A DNA stretch of 64,000 nt from Herbaspirillum sp. Sphag64 (GTDB lineage Bacteria; Pseudomonadota; Gammaproteobacteria; Burkholderiales; Burkholderiaceae_D). How positions within the stretch are numbered: the stretch's first letter is position 1; every line of letters begins with the position of its first letter. The stretch lies in contig NZ_JACHYE010000004.1 of assembly GCF_014192645.1 (NCBI RefSeq), positions 62,001 through 126,000 on the forward strand, read 5' to 3'. A model generated the notes under the pieces. That model saw only the letters and a program-made list of their open reading frames with translations, did not search any database and was not told the DNA's origin. The translations under genes and the position numbers were made by a program. This document shows positions 51,992-60,434 of this stretch, piece by piece.

Positions 51992-52972
51992 ATGTCCTAC
52001 ATGAAAAAAATGCCCTTGCGTGCGATGGTCGGCGGCATGGTGCTCGCCGCAGTGTGCGCCGGATCAGTCTTCGCAGCTGACACCAAGTCGGTACTGGTGA
52101 CGGCCATTGTCGAGCACCCCGCGCTGGATGCTATTCGTGATGGCGTCAAGGATGAACTCAAAGCCGAAGGTTTTGATGCAGGCAAGAACCTGAAGTGGGA
52201 ATATCAAAGTGCCCAGGGCAATACTGGCACAGCAGCGCAAATCGCACGCAAGTTCGTTGGCGACAATCCGGACGTGATCGTTGCCATCGCCACACCATCG
52301 GCGCAGGCCGTCGTATCAGCCACCAAGACGATTCCGGTCGTGTATTCGGCGGTAACAGATCCGGTTGCGGCGCAACTGGTGAAGGACTGGAAGGCGTCGG
52401 GTAGCAATGTGACAGGTATTTCAGACTTGCTAGAGCTGAGCAAGCAAATCGACCTGATCAAGCGTGTGGTGCCCAATGCGAAGCGTGTGGGCATGGTCTA
52501 CAATCCGGGCGAAGCAAATTCGACTGTTGTCGTGCAGGCAATGAAGGAATTGTTGTCCAAGTCCGGCATGAAGCTGGTGGAAGCTGCGGCACCTCGCTCG
52601 GTGGACGTTGGTTCAGCAGCCAAGAGTCTGATCGGTAAGGTTGACGTGATTTACACGAACACCGACAACAATGTGGTTTCTGCCTACGAGGCGTTAGTCA
52701 AGGTTGGCAATGATGCCAAAATTCCCCTGATTGCCTCCGATACCGATAGCGTCAAGCGAGGTGCAATTGCCGCACTGGGTGTCAATTATTATGACCTTGG
52801 TCGCCAGACTGGCAAAGTTGTTGTACGCATTCTTAAGGGTGAAAAGCCTGGAGATATTGCCTCCGCAACCAGCAACAAGCTGGAACTGTTTGTCAACACG
52901 AGCGCTGCGAGGAAGCAGGGTGTAACCCTGTCACCCGAGTTGGTGGAATCGGCCAAGTCAGTGATCAAATAA
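51992..52972 (+). CDS. ABC transporter substrate-binding protein (1)
   Basis: This 326-residue periplasmic binding protein of the ABC_sub_bind family (TrpX-like) has a signal peptide (about 1-27, cleaved before DTKSVLV). Family blocks are VEHPALDAIRDGVKDEL near 36, FVGDNPDVIVAIATPSAQAV near 86, RVGMVYNPGEANS near 165 and RGAIAALGVNYYDLGRQTGK near 253. The ligand is unknown; relatives bind aromatic amino acids. AGGAGA precedes the start. It is followed by a second, very similar binding protein and then the permease and ATPase. Confidence 0.92.
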   Translation: MSYMKKMPLRAMVGGMVLAAVCAGSVFAADTKSVLVTAIVEHPALDAIRDGVKDELKAEGFDAGKNLKWEYQSAQGNTGTAAQIARKFVGDNPDVIVAIATPSAQAVVSATKTIPVVYSAVTDPVAAQLVKDWKASGSNVTGISDLLELSKQIDLIKRVVPNAKRVGMVYNPGEANSTVVVQAMKELLSKSGMKLVEAAAPRSVDVGSAAKSLIGKVDVIYTNTDNNVVSAYEALVKVGNDAKIPLIASDTDSVKRGAIAALGVNYYDLGRQTGKVVVRILKGEKPGDIASATSNKLELFVNTSAARKQGVTLSPELVESAKSVIK

Positions 52973-53128
52973 GTAATGTCTGATCGGCTTATTCCGGTTA
53001 TTTCAGTTATTTCGGTGTTCAATTGAATCGGCAAGTCATTCATTGAGTCAGTTATTAAAACACCGATACAGTCGCACTGTCGCTGGCCGTGGCACTGCCG
53101 GGCTGTGTCGGTAAAAAAGGGAGAGAAC

Positions 53129-54112
53129 ATGTTCACAATGGCAAAAAGTCTGCGAAATCTGTGTACGGTGAGCGTTGCACTGTCACTCTCGGCAGTGTGC
53201 GCGACTGCAGCGCTGGCGGCAGACAAGACCGTGCTGGTGACATCGATTGTTGAACATCCGGCACTGGATGCCATTCGTGATGGTGCCAAGGACGAGCTCA
53301 AGGCGGAAGGCTACGAGCCGGGCAAGGGATTCAAATGGGAGTTCCAGAGCGCTCAAGGCAATGCTGGGACCGCCGGTCAAATTGCCAAGAAATTCGTCGG
53401 CGATAACCCCGATGTCATTATCGCCATCGCTACACCGTCGGCGCAGCCGATGGTGGCCGCAACCAAAACCATTCCTATCGTCTATTCAGGCATTGCTGAT
53501 CCGATTGCCGCCCAACTGGTCAAGGATTGGGGCCCATCCGGTACCAATGTTACCGGTTTGTCCCACATGCTGGACCCGGTCAAGCAGGTTGAGATCATCA
53601 AGAAGGTGGTACCCAATGCCAAGCGCGTGGGTATCGTCTACAATCCCGGCGAGGCAAATTCGGTGTCGGCACTCAACAATATCAAGGGTGTGCTGGAAAA
53701 GCAGGGCATGACTCTGGTGGAAGCGTCAGCACCACGTTCGGTGGATGTGGCATCTGCTGCCAAGAGCCTGGTGGGCAAGATTGATGTGATGTACACCACG
53801 ACAGATAACAATGTGGTTGCAACGTTCGAATCGTTGGCCAAGGTGTGTAATGAAGCCAAAATCCCACTGATTGCCTCTGATACTGGTAGCGTCAAGCGAG
53901 GAGCAATTGCCGCACTGGGTGTGAATTTTTATGATTTGGGTCGTCAGACGGGCAAGGTCGTTGCGCGTATCCTCAAGGGTGAAAAGCCGGGTGATATTCC
54001 ATCGTCTACCAGCAAGAATCTGGAGTTGTACGTCAATCCCGCCGCCGCACAAAAGCAGGGTGTGACACTGTCGCCTGCGTTTATCAAGTCTGCGACCAAA
54101 GTGATCGACTGA
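53129..54112 (+). CDS. ABC transporter substrate-binding protein (2), tandem paralogue
   Basis: This 327-residue close paralogue of the upstream gene has a signal peptide (about 1-28, ending ALAA) and the same ordered blocks: VEHPALDAIRDGAKDEL, FVGDNPDVIIAIATPSAQPM, RVGIVYNPGEANS and RGAIAALGVNFYDLGRQTGK. A local tandem duplication is the simplest explanation. GGGAGAG precedes the ATG. One shared permease and ATPase follow, so the two proteins may give the same transporter two ligands or two affinities. Confidence 0.92.
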   Translation: MFTMAKSLRNLCTVSVALSLSAVCATAALAADKTVLVTSIVEHPALDAIRDGAKDELKAEGYEPGKGFKWEFQSAQGNAGTAGQIAKKFVGDNPDVIIAIATPSAQPMVAATKTIPIVYSGIADPIAAQLVKDWGPSGTNVTGLSHMLDPVKQVEIIKKVVPNAKRVGIVYNPGEANSVSALNNIKGVLEKQGMTLVEASAPRSVDVASAAKSLVGKIDVMYTTTDNNVVATFESLAKVCNEAKIPLIASDTGSVKRGAIAALGVNFYDLGRQTGKVVARILKGEKPGDIPSSTSKNLELYVNPAAAQKQGVTLSPAFIKSATKVID

Positions 54113-54253
54113 GTGCTGTAGAGATTGGTAAAACCTTGAAAGCGTACTGCCGCGATCCGCACGGCCAGACGTGATTTCCAGAGGAGATTCGGCATTGGCG
54201 AGCATGTTACCCACATGCCGCGATGCCGAATGTGTTTTTTAAGGATTTAATTT

Positions 54254-55147
54254 ATGTCGCTGTATACCTTGCTGGGCGCACTGGAAATCGGTTTGATTTT
54301 CAGTCTTGTTGCCCTCGGAGTGCTGATTTCATTCCGCATTCTCAACTTTCCCGATTTGACCGTGGATGGCAGTTTCCCGCTCGGTGGCGCTGTTGCTGCG
54401 ACGATGATTGCGGCTGGCTATGATCCCTTCCTCTCCACTGGCGTTGCCATTCTGGCAGGTGCATTTGCTGGTTTCGTGACAGGTTGGCTTAATGTCCGTC
54501 TCAAGATCATGGACTTGCTCGCCAGTATCCTCATGATGATTGCGTTGTACTCCATCAATCTGCGGGTCATGGGCAAGCCGAATGTACCGCTGATCAATGA
54601 AGCCACCATTTTTACCATTCTCTTGCCAGACTGGATGCCTGATTATGTCGAACGGCCGCTGGTATTGCTGGTGGTGGTCGTGTTGGTCAAGCTCTTGCTT
54701 GACTGGTTTTTCTCTTCACAAATCGGACTCGCCATGCGTGCCACTGGTGCCAATGCGCGCATGGCGCGCGCACAGGGTATTGCGACTGGTCGGGCGACCT
54801 TGTTCGGCATGGCGCTTGCCAATTCGCTGGTGGCGCTGGCCGGTGCACTGTTTGCGCAGACTCAGGGTGGTGCTGATATCTCCATGGGCATCGGTACCAT
54901 TGTGATTGGTCTGGCGGCAGTGATCATTGGTGAGAACATTCTGCCAGCGCGACGTCTGGTATGGACAACACTGGCGGTGATCCTGGGGGCCATCCTCTAC
55001 CGCTTCTTCATTGCTGTGGCGTTGAACAGTGACTTCATCGGGCTGCAAGCTCAGGACCTGAATCTGGTGACGGCGGTGCTGGTCATGCTGGCACTAGTAT
55101 TGCCGATGGGCAAGCGCAAACTCAAGCTGCTCAAGAAGGGGGCCTGA
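54254..55147 (+). CDS. ABC transporter permease
   Basis: This 297-residue inner-membrane permease of the BPD_transp_2 (LivH/RbsC-like) family has eight or nine hydrophobic segments. FRILNFPDLTVDGSFPLGGA near 32 and the cytoplasmic-loop region GLAMRATGANARMARAQGI near 158 are typical. Initiates at an ATG after a GGA-containing site. It is 1 bp from the ATPase gene. Confidence 0.93.
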   Translation: MSLYTLLGALEIGLIFSLVALGVLISFRILNFPDLTVDGSFPLGGAVAATMIAAGYDPFLSTGVAILAGAFAGFVTGWLNVRLKIMDLLASILMMIALYSINLRVMGKPNVPLINEATIFTILLPDWMPDYVERPLVLLVVVVLVKLLLDWFFSSQIGLAMRATGANARMARAQGIATGRATLFGMALANSLVALAGALFAQTQGGADISMGIGTIVIGLAAVIIGENILPARRLVWTTLAVILGAILYRFFIAVALNSDFIGLQAQDLNLVTAVLVMLALVLPMGKRKLKLLKKGA

Positions 55148-55148
55148 C

Positions 55149-55943
55149 ATGTTGAAGGCAAAAGACCTCAGAATTACATTCAATCCTGGTACGCCGATTG
55201 AAAATCCGGCGTTGCGTGGTCTCGATCTGGAAATTCCAACGGGACAGTTCGTTGCAGTGATTGGTTCTAACGGTGCTGGCAAATCGACTTTCCTCAACGC
55301 CATTTCGGGCGATTTGCTGGTGGACCAGGGTAGTATCGAAATCGATGGCGTGGATGTGACCCGCAAGCAGGCCTGGGATCGTGCAGGCATGGTGGCACGG
55401 GTGTTTCAGGATCCAATGGCCGGCACCTGTGAGGCGCTGACCATCGAGGAAAACATGGCACTGGCAATGGCACGTGGCAAACGGCGCAGTTTTGGCTTTG
55501 CCATCAATCGCGCATCGCGTGAGTTGTTTCGTGAAAAGCTCGCGATCCTTAACCTCGGCCTGGAAAAGCGCCTGGCCGACCGTATCGGTCTGCTCTCTGG
55601 CGGTCAGCGTCAGGCAGTCAGCCTGTTGATGGCCTCGCTGCAACCTTCGCGTATTCTGCTGCTGGACGAACATACTGCGGCACTCGATCCGAAGACTGCT
55701 GCCTTTGTGCTGGAATTGACCGCCCGTATCGTCAAGGAAAGCAAGCTCACAACGATGATGGTGACGCACAGCATGCGACAGGCGCTGGACTATGGTGATC
55801 GCACCGTCATGCTGCATCAGGGCAAGGTGGTGCTGGACGTTTCTGGAGAAGAGCGCGCTGGACTCGATGTGCCTGATTTGCTCAAGATGTTTGAGCAGAC
55901 CAGGGGCGAAGCCTTGTCCGACGATGCATTGTTGCTCGGTTGA
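55149..55943 (+). CDS. ABC transporter ATP-binding protein
   Basis: This 264-residue ABC ATPase has Walker A GSNGAGKSTFLN near 39, the signature LLSGGQRQAVSLLMAS near 151 (LSGGQ), Walker B ILLLDEHTAALDP near 170 and the switch His in MMVTHSM. Drives the importer with the preceding permease. Last gene of the operon, with a strong terminator behind it. Confidence 0.95.
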   Translation: MLKAKDLRITFNPGTPIENPALRGLDLEIPTGQFVAVIGSNGAGKSTFLNAISGDLLVDQGSIEIDGVDVTRKQAWDRAGMVARVFQDPMAGTCEALTIEENMALAMARGKRRSFGFAINRASRELFREKLAILNLGLEKRLADRIGLLSGGQRQAVSLLMASLQPSRILLLDEHTAALDPKTAAFVLELTARIVKESKLTTMMVTHSMRQALDYGDRTVMLHQGKVVLDVSGEERAGLDVPDLLKMFEQTRGEALSDDALLLG

Positions 55944-55978
55944 GGCGGTTACAGCTGCTAAGCGTGATTTTAGGTAAA

Positions 55979-56006
55979 TAAAAAAGGCGACCTGGTCGCC
56001 TTTTTT
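55979..56006. terminator. Bidirectional terminator between the ABC operon and trmL
   Basis: AAAAAAGGCGAC pairs with GTCGCCTTTTTT around a very short loop, 36 bp past the ATPase stop and facing trmL. Confidence 0.92.
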
Positions 56007-56027
56007 ATTGCTCATCAAGCAACTGCT

Positions 56028-56510
56028 TTATGCGCCGCCAGCATAGCCATTTTGTCGCCATGCTTCGTAGACCACGACGGCAACAGTATTGGATAGATTG
56101 AGACTACGGTTATCCGGGCGCATGGGTAAGCGAATACGTTGGGTGGCAGGAAACGATTCGCGCAATTCCGGCGCCAGTCCACGTGTTTCTGCGCCGAAGA
56201 TAAACAGGTCTCCGGGACGGAAGGACTGACTGGCAAAAGGGGTTGAACCATGGGTCGTCATGGCGAACATGCGGCTGGCATCAAACTGCGGATCGGCCTG
56301 GCGTTTTGCCAGAAATGCTTCCCAGTTTGGATGAACCTGCATGGTCGCGTAGTCATGGTAATCAAGCCCGGCGCGGCGCATCTTGGCATCATCGAGCGGG
56401 AAACCCAGTGGTTCGATCAGATGCAACTGTGCACCGGTATTGGCGCACAAACGTATGATATTGCCGGTATTGGGTGGAATCTCCGGCTCGACCAGAACGA
56501 CGTGAAACAA
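56028..56510 (-). CDS. trmL: tRNA (cytidine/uridine-34 2'-O)-methyltransferase TrmL
   Basis: This 160-residue SPOUT methyltransferase modifies the wobble base of two tRNA-Leu species. It begins with the PNTGNIIRLCANTGAQLHLI motif. KMRRAGLDYHDY near 43, LFIFGAETRGLAPE near 102 and the knot segment RIRLPMRPDNRSLNLSNTVA near 125 are diagnostic. Complete and of normal length. It is 30 bp downstream of comF. Confidence 0.94.
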   Translation of the reverse strand: MFHVVLVEPEIPPNTGNIIRLCANTGAQLHLIEPLGFPLDDAKMRRAGLDYHDYATMQVHPNWEAFLAKRQADPQFDASRMFAMTTHGSTPFASQSFRPGDLFIFGAETRGLAPELRESFPATQRIRLPMRPDNRSLNLSNTVAVVVYEAWRQNGYAGGA

Positions 56511-56540
56511 TGCAATCTCCTTGAAACAAAAGTGACTTGA

Positions 56541-57308
56541 TTACTTTGACGGGGTGCGGCTAAAGACAATGTTGGTCACACGTCTTGCACCGAAATGTTT
56601 GAGCGTGGCAGCAACTTCTCCAAGCGTTTCACCGGTCGTCATGACGTCATCGACTACGCCGATATGACGGCCGCGAACGTGGTTCATCGACGTACTTGGC
56701 ACCACAAAGGCACGTCGCATATTGCGGTGCCGCTCATCAACTGGCAGCGTAGACTGCGGCGCCGTATCGCGCACACGCAGCATCAACTGGGGCACCAGCT
56801 CGATATCGAGGCGCCCCGCCAGTGGCCGCGCAATCTCCAGTGACTGGTTGAAACCACGCTCCTGAAGGCGAAATCGACCCAGTGGCACCGGCATTAGTAC
56901 GACGGGCATCGCCTGCATATGTTGCTGCTGCATTGCATCAGCCATCATCTCTGCAAACGCCGGTGCCAACGCCAGGCGAGCACCAAACTTCAATGCCAGT
57001 ACCAGTTGGTCGGCAGGCGCAAGATAATCAGTCACGACGATGGTTGAGTCGAATGCCGGCTTGTGTTTGAGGCAGTCTCCGCAGCGTGCCTCGATTGCCT
57101 GTTTTGCATTGGACGTCATGGCAATGCCGCATTGCACACAACGACGTCGCCGCGATGAAAAATAGCGTTGCCGGCATTCAGCGCACAATACGGCCGACCC
57201 TGTTTGTCCACACAGGGCGCAGGACGAGGGCAGACAACGCTGTGATAGCCAGGAAGGCAATCGCAGCAGGCCCTGAGTGGCGTGGCGCAGTGGCAAAAAC
57301 ATCATCAA
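56541..57308 (-). CDS. ComF family phosphoribosyltransferase-like protein
   Basis: This 255-residue ComF/GntX protein has an N-terminal zinc-ribbon set (CALCGQTGSAVLCAEC near 31, then CVQCGIAM and CGDCLKHKP) and a type I phosphoribosyltransferase domain with the PRPP loop VVDDVMTTGETLGE near 219. ERGFNQSLEIARPL near 162 is family-typical. ComF aids DNA uptake in competent species; type IV pilus genes are present elsewhere in this window, which fits but does not prove competence. Confidence 0.92.
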   Translation of the reverse strand: MMMFLPLRHATQGLLRLPSWLSQRCLPSSCALCGQTGSAVLCAECRQRYFSSRRRRCVQCGIAMTSNAKQAIEARCGDCLKHKPAFDSTIVVTDYLAPADQLVLALKFGARLALAPAFAEMMADAMQQQHMQAMPVVLMPVPLGRFRLQERGFNQSLEIARPLAGRLDIELVPQLMLRVRDTAPQSTLPVDERHRNMRRAFVVPSTSMNHVRGRHIGVVDDVMTTGETLGEVAATLKHFGARRVTNIVFSRTPSK

Positions 57309-57530
57309 ATAGGGGAATGTGCATTAGTGCAGCCAGTATATTCGTTGCTTGACTCTGATCCTGTGCACCGCTCTGGCTGCTTGGTGGCGTGTGATTTTCA
57401 GGGTGCTTTGTTTCCTGCGTACTCTGCACTCCGGACAGGGAATTCGACTAAACTAGCAACGATTATCTCACTTAGTTGTGCCAGCTTGCGCCATGTTGCG
57501 CCTGCAAGGCTTATTTTCTCGTCTACTTTC

Positions 57531-58481
57531 ATGTCTTTGCCTGCTCCCAACGCCAGCGCTAAATTGAGCGCGCCCATCGATCTGCCCCTGGTCCGTCGTT
57601 TTTTTGCACGTCCTGAACGGGTTGCCGAGTCAGATTTTTTGCGGCGCGAAATCTCCACCCGCATGCAGGAAAAATTGGCGCTGGTAAAGATTTCTCCAGA
57701 GCGTGTGCTGGATGCTGGCTGTGGAGAAGGGACCGATATTGTTGCGCTGCAAAAACGCTACGCCGAGGCCCAGGTGATCGGCCTTGATGGCGCCTGGAGT
57801 ATGGTTTCTTTGGCACGGCAGCGACAGCTTGCTGCAAAGTCTGCTGTCAATCGGCTGTTCAATTCGATCAACAAATTGCTACCGTCAGGGAATGGCAATG
57901 CAAGTGGCGGCAGCAACCTCGCTTGTGGCGATTTTGCACGGCTTCCACTGGACGCCAACGCGCTGGACATGGTCTGGTCCAATCTTGCTTTGCACTGGCA
58001 CCCACAGCCCGACCGGGTTTTTGCCGAATGGCGCAGAGTCTTGCGGGTCGAGGGTTTGCTCATGTTCTCCTGTTTTGGTCCGGATACCTTCAAGGAACTG
58101 CGTAGCGCATTTGAAGGTGTCGACACGATGCCACATACTTTGCCGTTTGTGGATATGCACGACTTCGGTGACATGCTGGTCAACGCCGGTTTTTCAACAC
58201 CTGTCATGGACATGGAAAACATACGCGTCACCTATCAGACACCTCAGCGCCTGCTTGCCGATGTTCGTGCATGGGGCGGCAATCCATTGGAGAGCCGGCG
58301 CCAGGGTTTGCTTGGCCGATCCGCGTATGCTGAGGTTTTGCGCGCACTTGAGCAGATGCGCGGCGCCGACGGCAAAATTGCGCTCACATTTGAAGTGATT
58401 TATGGGCACGCATTCAGACCCGTGCCTAAAACGACTTCCAGTGGGGAATCGATCATTCGTTTCGATTTGCCACGAAAATAA
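57531..58481 (+). CDS. bioC: Malonyl-ACP O-methyltransferase BioC-like
   Basis: This 316-residue SAM methyltransferase has motif I as VLDAGCGEGTDIVAL near 62, and a typical BioC C-terminal part (VWSNLALHWHPQPDRVFAEWRRVL near 146, LLMFSCFGPDTFKELRSAF near 174). BioC methylates malonyl-ACP to start biotin synthesis. The comF-bioC divergent pair is common in Betaproteobacteria. The chosen ATG begins the family N-terminus; the frame is open another 249 bp upstream. Other bio genes are not in the window. Confidence 0.85.
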   Translation: MSLPAPNASAKLSAPIDLPLVRRFFARPERVAESDFLRREISTRMQEKLALVKISPERVLDAGCGEGTDIVALQKRYAEAQVIGLDGAWSMVSLARQRQLAAKSAVNRLFNSINKLLPSGNGNASGGSNLACGDFARLPLDANALDMVWSNLALHWHPQPDRVFAEWRRVLRVEGLLMFSCFGPDTFKELRSAFEGVDTMPHTLPFVDMHDFGDMLVNAGFSTPVMDMENIRVTYQTPQRLLADVRAWGGNPLESRRQGLLGRSAYAEVLRALEQMRGADGKIALTFEVIYGHAFRPVPKTTSSGESIIRFDLPRK

Positions 58482-58624
58482 AAAATTAACAATACCACCC
58501 GCGTTCAAACAACATACCAGAGACATTGTCGGCAGCGTATACGTGCCGGCATATAGGGTGTGCGGCTTACCATAATGACTGCCCCAAAACGGGGAGAGCT
58601 GCTCTTATTTCGCTCTTATTCCGC

Positions 58625-58654
58625 TTGATAACATTTGCCTTTCACTCTTATACT
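58625..58654 (+). promoter_or_regulatory. Sigma-70 promoter upstream of the DUF2244-cox genes
   Basis: TTGATA (58625-58630) and TATACT (58649-58654) are separated by 18 bases, about 55 bp before the DUF2244 start. The 228-bp gap after bioC holds nothing else that could be recognised. Confidence 0.7.
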
Positions 58655-58709
58655 CGGTCCTGTTTAACGTGTGCGGACGTGCTGCGCCAGTAAGGTCTGG
58701 AGGCGAATC

Positions 58710-59162
58710 GTGGTACAGCGTGAGTGGTTGTTGAGGCGGAATTGCTCGGTTGCGCCGCACCAATTGGTGAAGATTTTCACGATCTTGTGTGCGACATCTC
58801 TCTCGATAGCGTTATTCTTCACTTTGCATGGGGCCTGGTACATTCTATTTTTTTCGGTACTGGAGTTGTCAGCAGTCGGTTTTGCTTTTCTGATTTATGC
58901 ACGTCACGCGACGGATCGTGAGTATCTTGCGATTGTCGGGAATTACCTGCTAGTTGAAGTGGTGCTGGCAGGAGAAAAGAGTTGCTTCAAGCTTGACCTG
59001 CATCAGGTGCGCATAGAACCGATGCGACCAGGGAAGAATCTGGTCACATTGGTCTCTTCGGGGACACGTATCGATGTGGGGCGGTATCTGACGCAGTGGA
59101 AGAGACGCGAGTTCGCACAGGAGCTGGAAAGTGCGTTATTCGCAGGGTGCGTCGTCAGGTAG
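58710..59162 (+). CDS. DUF2244 integral membrane protein
   Basis: This 150-residue protein starts REWLLRRNCSVAPHQLVKIF, the typical DUF2244 opening (RNCS motif). It has two membrane segments (about 20-60) and a cytoplasmic C-terminal part containing EPMRPGKNLVTLVSSGTRIDVG. Function is not established, but DUF2244 genes regularly sit just before coxB. GTG start after GGAGGC; a further GTG 39 bp upstream is less likely. Confidence 0.85.
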   Translation: MVQREWLLRRNCSVAPHQLVKIFTILCATSLSIALFFTLHGAWYILFFSVLELSAVGFAFLIYARHATDREYLAIVGNYLLVEVVLAGEKSCFKLDLHQVRIEPMRPGKNLVTLVSSGTRIDVGRYLTQWKRREFAQELESALFAGCVVR

Positions 59163-59204
59163 CGGACAAAATTCTTATAATTATTTTGGGCTTTTGAGGA
59201 AATC

Positions 59205-60365
59205 ATGATACTTGCGAAGCGCCTCCAATCGTTGCTGCTTGGTGCATCGCTCCTGACGGCTGCTCTGCCGTCATGGGCAGTGGTTGATAGTGATGGTGGT
59301 CCTGCCGTGTTGCAGACCAACTTCCAGCCACCGGTTACCCAGATTGCTGCACAGATCTACGATCTGCACACGATGATGCTGATCATCTGTCTGATTATTT
59401 TTGTCGCCGTGTTCGGCGTCATGTTTTATTCCATTCTGCGTCATCGCAAGTCGCTAGGGCACAAACCAGCCACTTTTCACGAAAGCACCACGGTTGAAAT
59501 TGCATGGACCGTGATTCCTTTCCTGATCGTGATCGGGATGGCGCTGCCAGCAACCAAGACGGTTGTTGCGATGAAGGATGCCTCCAATGCAGACATCACT
59601 ATCAAGGCGACCGGGATGCAGTGGAAATGGGGGTACGATTATCTCAACGGTGAAGGACAGGGTATTGCCTTCTTGTCCAGTTTGTCGACGCCGCGCGAGC
59701 AAATCGCGGATTCTTCCGTGAAGAAGGATGACAATTATCTGCTGGAAGTTGATAACCCGCTGGTCGTGCCGGTGAACAAGAAGGTCCGTCTGGTCACCAC
59801 CGCCAATGACGTCATTCACTCATGGACCATTCCAGCCTTTGGCGTGAAGCAGGATGCCATTCCCGGTTTTGTTCGCGACACCTGGTTCAAGGCTGAAAAG
59901 ATCGGTACCTATCGTGGCCAGTGTGTTGAGCTGTGTGGTAAGGATCACGGCTTCATGCCGATCGTGGTGAAAGTGGTCAGTGATGCTGACTACAAGAGTT
60001 GGGTCGATGGCAAGAAAAAGGAAATGGCTGCCAAGGCTGATGATCCTAATAAGGTCTGGACGATCGCTGAGCTCACCGAGCGTGGCGCTAAAGTCTACGG
60101 TGCCAATTGCGTCGCCTGCCATCAGGTGACTGGTAAAGGTGTTCCCGGCGCTTTCCCGGCGCTCGATGGCGATCCGATCGTCAACGGACCAAAGGACACC
60201 CAGATTCATCTTGTGTTGAATGGTAAAAACGCCATGCCATCGTGGAAGGCCGTGCTCAGCGATACCGAGATTGCGGCAGTCATTACCTATACCCGCAACA
60301 CATGGTCTAACAAGGCACAGGAAAATATCGTCCAACCAGCGGAAGTGCTTGCCGATCGCAAGTAA
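59205..60365 (+). CDS. coxB: Cytochrome c oxidase subunit II with fused cytochrome c domain
   Basis: This 386-residue subunit II of a caa3-like oxidase has a signal peptide (about 1-25), two transmembrane segments (about 59-83 and 98-118), then the cupredoxin domain with the CuA site YRGQCVELCGKDHGFMPIVV near 238. A C-terminal cytochrome c domain carries CVACHQ near 303 and the axial-Met candidate KNAMPSWK near 344. GAGGAAAT precedes the ATG. Its CuA site is the expected client of the PCuAC chaperone at 50.9 kb. Confidence 0.95.
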   Translation: MILAKRLQSLLLGASLLTAALPSWAVVDSDGGPAVLQTNFQPPVTQIAAQIYDLHTMMLIICLIIFVAVFGVMFYSILRHRKSLGHKPATFHESTTVEIAWTVIPFLIVIGMALPATKTVVAMKDASNADITIKATGMQWKWGYDYLNGEGQGIAFLSSLSTPREQIADSSVKKDDNYLLEVDNPLVVPVNKKVRLVTTANDVIHSWTIPAFGVKQDAIPGFVRDTWFKAEKIGTYRGQCVELCGKDHGFMPIVVKVVSDADYKSWVDGKKKEMAAKADDPNKVWTIAELTERGAKVYGANCVACHQVTGKGVPGAFPALDGDPIVNGPKDTQIHLVLNGKNAMPSWKAVLSDTEIAAVITYTRNTWSNKAQENIVQPAEVLADRK

Positions 60366-60434
60366 ATCTTTATCGCTGGACTTAGCGCCATAAAAAAACC
60401 AGGGCGCCTCTGAAATTGGCATTGGGAGATTGAA

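Noticed and set aside
55131-56018. 295-codon antisense frame over the ABC ATPase gene
   Set aside because: The ATPase has all its motifs on the plus strand; the antisense frame has none.
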